From Paramacrobiotus richtersi (taxonomy: Eukaryota; Tardigrada; Eutardigrada; Parachela; Macrobiotidae), in contig JAQGAU010000641.1 in assembly GCA_034698045.1 (NCBI GenBank), positions 1-25,382 on the forward strand: DNA of 25,382 bases, written 5' to 3'. Below are positions 20,094 through 25,382 of this stretch, in pieces (position 1 is the stretch's first letter; each line of letters starts with the position of its first letter). Under the pieces are notes generated by a model. The model did not search any database and had not been told where the DNA came from. It saw nothing but the letters and a program-made list of their open reading frames with translations. A program made the position numbers and the translations under genes.

Positions 20094-20171
20094 GGCCGGA
20101 AAGTTCTTCTGCCTCGGTGTTAAACGTTCTGGTGTGAAAACACAATCGGAGACCCGGAATCTGGTGTGAAA

Positions 20172-20177
20172 CTTTAA
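20172..20177 (-). promoter_or_regulatory. TATA-like element of gene G
   Basis: ATTAAAG-type sequence (minus strand) lies about 80 bp before the ATG, the same distance as the TATA boxes of the other copies. The sequence match is weak; position is the main argument. A second candidate, TATATTAA, lies about 170 bp upstream of the ATG. Confidence 0.3.
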
Positions 20178-20354
20178 TGGTGATAATCTCCAAACCGGCT
20201 TACACAGTTTAATATTTTTGTAACCGATCTCTTCGTTAGTAATGGTATAACAGGCATTAATATATACGCAGCAGAAAAGCACGATCGACCATGTATTAGC
20301 TAAATCTACAGACTGGGCGTAACAGTTTCCTCCATCCAGCAACGCTTATCAGCT

Positions 20355-20704
20355 TGTGAACAGTGCATTCCTCCCAGGACATTGTCATAGTTCTCAGACG
20401 GAAAAGTATACACTATTATAGCATGCTCATTGTTTTTGTGCATGTCATTCTGTTGACACATCGTTTAGTGAACTTTGCTTCTTCATCGCCTAACAAACAT
20501 TAATCACTTTACTGTTCCTTAAATTCACCCTACCGCTCCTTAAAATAACCTCGTATAAAAGCGGCAGTAGTGCAACAGAGACGAGGTCTTCGGACCGCCT
20601 TTCTTGCGAGCGAGCGAGCGATTTACCTAGCGAGCGATACCTGATTCTGAATAAACTTCTGCCACAAACCGTGTTCCTTGTTGTTTCACTCCTAAACCAT
20701 CACA
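20355..20704 (+). mobile_element. Probable solo LTR of a retrotransposon
   Basis: The unit starts TGTGAAC and ends CATCACA, with a 5-bp terminal inverted repeat TGTGA/TCACA. It contains TATAAAA (20554-20560) and AATAAA (20650-20655) about 95 bp apart, the layout of an LTR U3-R-U5. The flanks are CAGCT (20350-20354) and CAGCC (20705-20709), a target duplication with one mismatch. No gag or pol sequence follows, so it is read as a solo LTR. A GCGAGCGAGCGAGCGA run lies within it. Confidence 0.5.
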
Positions 20705-21546
20705 CAGCCAAGGGTCACTGGACCGCTTCACAGCAACCCAGTTTTAGTGCCTTGTTGGCATGTTTTACTACGTAATTGCCATAAAGAGTAACGCGTTATG
20801 CATACGCATGTTCCAGTTTATACCTCACAACCAGACGAAATTGTGATCATCTCAAAGAAGACCGATATCTGTGACGTGTCAAGATAAGCTAGGTTATTGC
20901 GCGCGAACAGTTACTAACGTTAGTTGGTCACCATCGATGGTTTTTCACCATCGCCACACCGAGTACTGTATATAAGACAGCGGATGCTCGATGTGGCACA
21001 GTGGCAGAAAATAATAAAAACTTGAAATATTATACTATTATTACGTAGTGCCAGATATCCGGTATGTGTTCGAGGTTTTTATAAAGGATGTTTAGGCCGT
21101 TAGGTTGCAGATACCTATTCGAACCTGAACAATCCGTGAAATCACGTTTGGAAAAAAAGAAGCAAGTACGTAAGAATTCGATTTGTCAGTGTGCGAAAAA
21201 GGACTGGAGGGTTGATCTCTTATTTTTGCGCACCCGACAGCTAACCGATAAGAATAATTCAACGCCGGTGTGTGGCGGTCACAACTGATTGTGAGTCTGA
21301 AACACTCAAACTGTTTCGTTGCAGCTTTTACAACCTTTTAGTTCACAAGAATCGTCCATCTAAGATGACCTGGAAACCGTTTTCTCGTGGGTAAAAATGG
21401 AAACTCGCCAATAAAAACCACCCATCTGTCAGAGATCGGGCCAGATTGTTGCCAAACATTTCACTAGCACGAGTCTGCTTTTCGATATATAATACTAGTA
21501 CAGTAGTACTTGTACGCAGTGTAATCTGTTGCTTCTCTGTCTTAGT
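20705..21546. other. Intergenic, no supported gene
   Basis: A TATATAA (about 20970) followed closely by AATAAAA (about 21013) suggests old promoter or LTR debris but has no definable ends. The 66-codon plus ORF at 21088-21288 shows nothing recognisable. Confidence 0.4.
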
Positions 21547-21552
21547 TTTATT
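21547..21552 (-). terminator. Poly(A) signal of gene F
   Basis: AATAAA on the minus strand (plus TTTATT) lies 62 nt after the gene F stop codon, a normal distance for a short 3' UTR. Confidence 0.6.
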
Positions 21553-21613
21553 GGAAGAAAAGGAACACCTCACACCGATTAATGTTATGCGCCAGCGCGT
21601 CGAAATGGTCAGT

Positions 21614-22910
21614 TCATTTAGGCACTTTATTGCAAATTTGGTAGACTGCATCGGAGCATTCAAAAGCGCGCAATACTCGGTACCCAAATTTCTCCGCCAC
21701 TGTTTTCTCTTCTGCTGTACAGCTGCTCTGTACACTTGGTGCGATGCATTCCTTGAATGTTTTAACCTGGCTGAAAAATAAACAAAAAGACATGCAGATT
21801 ATAAATGTCTTGGTAGCGAAAAGATGTAGATCAGCAAGTCTAGCAAAGGCCAGTGGACACATGCAATGATTTAATTCATTTGACTCTTTTACCGTTTTAA
21901 GTCGGATTCTCTCACAAAACTGTGCACGTTAACCGGGATTTTCCCAAAGAAATAATATTAAGAATAATATTATTATGTAGCGGCATGTTTCCCAGACCTT
22001 TGACCGATGTGCGTATGGCCATATGGGATAACTCAACCAAGTAAGAACAATAAACTCTAGAAAAGAAATAACACAGTATCACGCTTACCAGCATACATTG
22101 GTCCGGAAGTATAAGATTGCATCGTACTCCTCATACTCAGTTCCAAACCCATAGCGAGGTTGTCTTTCTGAGTCGGCTGGGATGCTGGCTACCGAAGCTT
22201 CTTGACAGGTCCGTTGTGGAATCTTTATCTTTTCACCGCAACTGGCCAGTTTAATGAACTTTGAATAGCTGTCCGTTTCGTTGCACACGGAAACGACTTT
22301 GGTGATTCCGCTGGACAAGAGCTGCATTTCGGCAATCGCATCGGGTGGTGCACATCTGGTCATATAGCCAGCAAAGCACGATGCGACGGTCTGCGCGATA
22401 CTAGAAACAAAAATGGTTCAAATAAGACCTACGAAACAAAAAAGATTTTAGCGCATACATCTACAGTACAACTACGTATCATATTAGCATTTCCGGCCTA
22501 CTTTAAAAACGCCCACAAAACTATTCACCAGTGAAAAAAACACAAGCAAACATTTTTTAAGGCCGTAGTTAGGAATTAATACGCGGTCCCCACTAATAAA
22601 TCTACTTAATCTTAGTGAGCAGTTTTCGATCTACACAGCAATCCAGCAATAAAAACATCAGCGCAAACAATAACCTGCACATATTATTGTAGAAATCTTG
22701 CGTAACTATCTGGCTGTAATTGGCACCGGGCTGGCTAAACTGTCGTCCTTCGGACATCGCAAAGCCCAGCATGGGGGCGAAACAGACAAGTGTCCCTCTA
22801 ACCTGGCATTCCGGCGGCCGATGACCGTTGGGGACTGAGTCGGGCCTGCCATATGCAAGAGACCAGAAAATTCCTAGGCATACGGTCAGTAACATACGAT
22901 GAACAGCCAT
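21614..22910 (-). CDS. Gene F: secreted 14-cysteine family protein
   Basis: Exons 22910..22675, 22400..22089 and 21770..21614 give 705 nt and 234 residues. The introns (274 and 318 bp) are phase 2 with GT-AG ends. An upstream in-frame ATG exists, but the start at 22910 aligns with MAAHR, MDFHR and MAVQR of the paralogues and opens the signal peptide (residues 1-21, LLTVCLGIFWSLAYG). The mature cysteines are complete: PPECQ, LVCFAP, NMC; SC-x7-C, CAPPD, SVCNETDSYSKF, ASC, RTC, NVC; the junction cysteine; KEC, SSC, FEC, QIC. Exon 2 carries one extra residue and exon 3 two more than C and D. F lies nearest the PPP2R3C-like gene at the edge of the array. Confidence 0.86.
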
Positions 22911-22935
22911 GATTAATGTGATACGGTACCGGTAC

Positions 22936-22943
22936 ATTATAAA
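22936..22943 (-). promoter_or_regulatory. Alternative TATA-like site of gene F
   Basis: TTTATAATG (minus strand) lies only about 30 bp before the ATG. At the position where the other genes have TATA (about 22985-22992), F has an A tract (AAAAAAAG) set between otherwise conserved flanks. Confidence 0.3.
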
Positions 22944-22992
22944 GTCTTCCACGGAAAGGTAATTTTTACTGGTCGTCGCGGCAACTTTTTTT

Positions 22993-23519
22993 GCGGGTTG
23001 AAGTGTTGGAACACAGACATTTCTGACAATAATGTACGGCATGCGTGGTTGCGATCGATAAACAAGATACCAAGATCAACAACACGATTCGTCGATCAAC
23101 AAGTCGTTTAGAAGTAGTGCAACTACTCCTGATCGTGGTTATAATCTAAAATCCGGTGTATTGGTATCGATTAAACTGTAAAAGGTGCTTCATGAATCAC
23201 GGTCATTAGAGACATGGACGGTGTATTTTCCATGATGTTTTTTGACTCCGAACATCGCGACATCTAGTCAACTTCATTCTTTGCTTTTTGATTGCGAGAA
23301 CCGTACTGTCATGCGATTTCATCGAAATTTCTACCAGATTCGCAACGATCGAAAGGTCTGTCGTATTTCGGTTCATGTAACTTTTACTTCTGCTGCACAG
23401 TACATAGCGATACACAACCGCACGAAAAGTATGATTACCATATAAACAGAACATGAGATTGAAACCATGGCAAAGTATCACAGATCAAAAACGAGAACAA
23501 TTCCAAATCGAAATTATCA
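22993..23519. other. 5' flank of gene F; 3' flank of PPP2R3C-like gene
   Basis: No gene is seen. Parts match the 5' flanks of C and D, notably TTTTTTGACTCCGAACATCGCGACAT (about 23237-23262) and the tract around 23331-23375. Confidence 0.5.
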
Positions 23520-25382
23520 TCAGCTAGGCGCTAGCTGCTGTTCGCGAAACTCATACGCCAGAAAACAATCCTTGTCAATCAGCAATCCCACAACCGTCCC
23601 TCCCAGACGACTCTGGATCAGCTCGTGCAGAGTGATGAAGCCATATTCCCGGGTTGGAATCTAGACAATACAAGTAACCGATCAGCCCAAGAAAACTATC
23701 AACTGGACAATAAATTATCACTACTTGTACCAAGTACTGTACATTTGTCTTATTAAAATCTTATTCTCAACAAATCTTATTTCCAACAGTTAACACATTC
23801 GTAAATTTTCGCAGGAACAACTGAATCAAACAATAAGTATACTATCTAAACAGTAGAAGTTAATACCGAGGTCCTACTGAGTCTCTGAGACGAAAGAAAA
23901 ATCCCGTAAAACCGCCTGGAACCTCATAAAACCAATTTCCGGGAGTTATTAATAAAAACAAGGTCTTTAATATTGTTCGGCTGTGCAGTATAATCGTTAC
24001 GTGTTATTACAATTCACTATAATAATATCACTATAAAGTACACATTAATAAAAACACCAGCCAACCAACCTAGGATATGACTACTTTACCGTATCTACAT
24101 CGGGTAACACGCATACACAAACCTAATCCTACATAAAAAGGAACAGTCGACATAAACCTGTAGATGTTCCTCAAAAGATGAACAATACACAGTCATCCTT
24201 ACCATATCAAAGATTTCCGAAACCACATCCGCGAACGTCGGCGCATGAACATTATCCATCACCAACAGCTTCTGGATATCCTTATAAAAAAAATACACCG
24301 TCTGACGGTCAATGGCGCCCTGATGGTTGACATCCAGTATTCGGAACAAAAACCGCACCGCCGGTGGTTCGTTCTTGTTGCTCAACGCCAGAACAACATC
24401 CAGAAAGGTTTTATAGTCCATCTCCCCTTCATACGTCAGACACTCCTCGTACACCCGCTTGACGAACGCTTCCGACAAACTGGCTTTGGGGTAGTTGATA
24501 AACTCCTCCCGTGACAGTAATCCATTGCGTTTCCGGTCCAGGGATAGGTAATCATTGTAGATGTCCATACTGGCTTCCAGTGTGAACCAGTTCTTTTTAT
24601 CGGATTTTTCTGAGGATTCTCGGACCTAAATAGTAATACAACTGTTAATTAGGCCAATATAAATGAATTTCTTTAATGTTGTGATAGCACTGATATAAAC
24701 AAGCTCAAACAGTTCCTGCAAAAGATCGTGCAAATTTGTGCGCTGCAGTTAATTCTTATAACAGCTGCTGAAGAAACAGCTCACTGTGCACCCGAGATGT
24801 ACATTCATTATTGCATCATCCCCAACTCATTTCTGGATATCGTAGACATTGTAAGTATTACAATACCCACGACATCCGGCAATGAGTCATAAGAAAAACT
24901 GAATTGTGTTGATCGAAAGAACCTGAACCTAGAAACAAGAACAATGGAGAAGAAAAACATAACAAAAAAATAAAAAAGCCAATCATCATAACAAATAATC
25001 AAAATAAAAAAAAAATAATCAAAATAAAATCATGATAGTAAATACTCAAAATACAAAAACTAACAATCATAAATTAATAAACATATTAAATTATTATTCG
25101 TTATCTTTTAGCAATATAATCTGAGCTATGTATCATTAAAATTTTCTCTAAAGTGTTGAAAGTGACAAAAAAAATTAAAAAAAACAAAATCATCATAAAA
25201 ATTAAATAATCACAATAAAACAACATAAAAACGGTCAAGAAAACAGATAACCCGTACAAAAAATCTCCAAAATATCTCAGACTTGTATCACTCAGCCGAC
25301 TTACGTCCATCAGCTCCTGCATCAGCGTCGACCCCAGCATCCTGGTAATCTTCACCTTCCCCTGCTTCCCGGGATCCAGGAA
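23520..25382 (-). CDS. PPP2R3C: PP2A regulatory subunit B''-gamma, 5' partial
   Basis: This holds the three last exons of a gene that continues beyond the right edge: 25382..25305 (partial), 24625..24203 and 23660..23520, all in phase 0, encoding 213 residues up to the stop. The introns are 679 and 542 bp, GT-AG. The protein is a B''-type regulatory (targeting) subunit of protein phosphatase 2A. Recognisable pieces are KNWF, an EF-hand-like loop DRKRNGLLSREE, ECLTYEGEMDYKTFLD, a second degenerate loop DVNHQGAIDRQT, and SEIFDM followed by GFITLHELIQ and LLIDKDCFLAYE. The DYKTFLDVVLAL stretch favours the gamma form (G5PR) over the PR72/PR130 type. In the first loop, calcium position 3 is lysine, so calcium binding there may be weak. 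It is a single-copy housekeeping gene bordering the array. Confidence 0.88.
23661..24202 (-). other. PPP2R3C-like last intron
   Basis: This 542-bp intron starts GTAAGG and ends GTCTAG. It has no internal ORF or repeat of note. Confidence 0.75.
24626..25304 (-). other. PPP2R3C-like intron, strongly A/T-rich
   Basis: This 679-bp intron starts GTAAGT and ends TTTAG. The part at 24950-25240 is low-complexity A-rich on the plus strand (AAAATAAAA, ATCAAAATAAAA runs). ORFs inside it are by-products of this composition. Confidence 0.75.

Noticed and set aside
20094..20342. N-terminal extension of gene G to an upstream ATG at 20342
   Set aside because: The extension would bury the clear signal peptide that begins at 20093 and has no counterpart in the paralogues. 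A TATA-like element lies inside it.
20940..21030. A second LTR around TATATAA (about 20970) and AATAAAA (about 21013)
   Set aside because: The two signals are only about 40 bp apart, and I found no TG...CA ends or flanking duplication.
2359..22910. Known tardigrade stress protein families (CAHS, SAHS, MAHS) as identity of the array
   Set aside because: Those are cysteine-poor, and SAHS has a fatty-acid-binding-protein-like fold. The proteins here have 10-14 conserved cysteines and no such pattern.
22911..23042. N-terminal extension of gene F to the ATG at 23042
   Set aside because: The paralogous start and signal peptide are at 22910, and the extra codons cover promoter sequence conserved with C and D.
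1..25382. tRNA, rRNA, CRISPR or bacterial operon structure
   Set aside because: No tRNA B-box-type GGTTCGAATCC, rRNA segment or spaced repeats with spacers were seen. Spliced genes and poly(A) signals indicate a eukaryotic nuclear genome.

Overview
The window reads as nuclear DNA of an invertebrate animal. Genes are split by short GT-AG introns, promoters are TATA-like, and poly(A) signals are visible. One conserved animal gene is recognisable: a PP2A B''-gamma regulatory subunit (PPP2R3C type). The compact introns, moderate GC and a tandem family of secreted cysteine-rich proteins would fit a small ecdysozoan such as a tardigrade, but nothing here proves a taxon.

The core of the window is a tandem array of seven paralogous genes, all on the minus strand (here A to G: A 2359-3416, B 4607-5998, C 9727-10769, D 12561-13874, E 15290-16923, G 18918-20093, F 21614-22910). 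I assembled each from three exons joined by two phase-2 introns. Each encodes a signal peptide and a 229-256 residue secreted protein. Six have the same cysteine plan, 14 in the mature chain (13 in B). G is an ancient, divergent seventh member recognised by intron phase, exon length and cysteine spacing. A and B form one subgroup; C, D, E and F form another. In six of the seven a TATA-like box lies about 78-82 bp upstream of the ATG; in F that site has become an A tract. I do not recognise the family.

Between E and G, on the plus strand, lies an intronless 292-codon ORF (17322-18200) with its own TATA-like and AATAAA signals. It may encode an unrelated secreted protein and converges on G. At the right edge, the last three exons of the PPP2R3C-like gene (minus strand, 5' end outside the window) mark the end of the array.

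The rest is repeats and quiet intergenic DNA. It includes a 1.39-kb non-autonomous hAT-type transposon with an exact 8-bp target duplication (621-2012), a six-copy ~91-bp minisatellite (about 6721-7366), a probable solo LTR upstream of G (20355-20704), duplicated 5' flanks that travelled with the gene copies, and several near-perfect palindromes.
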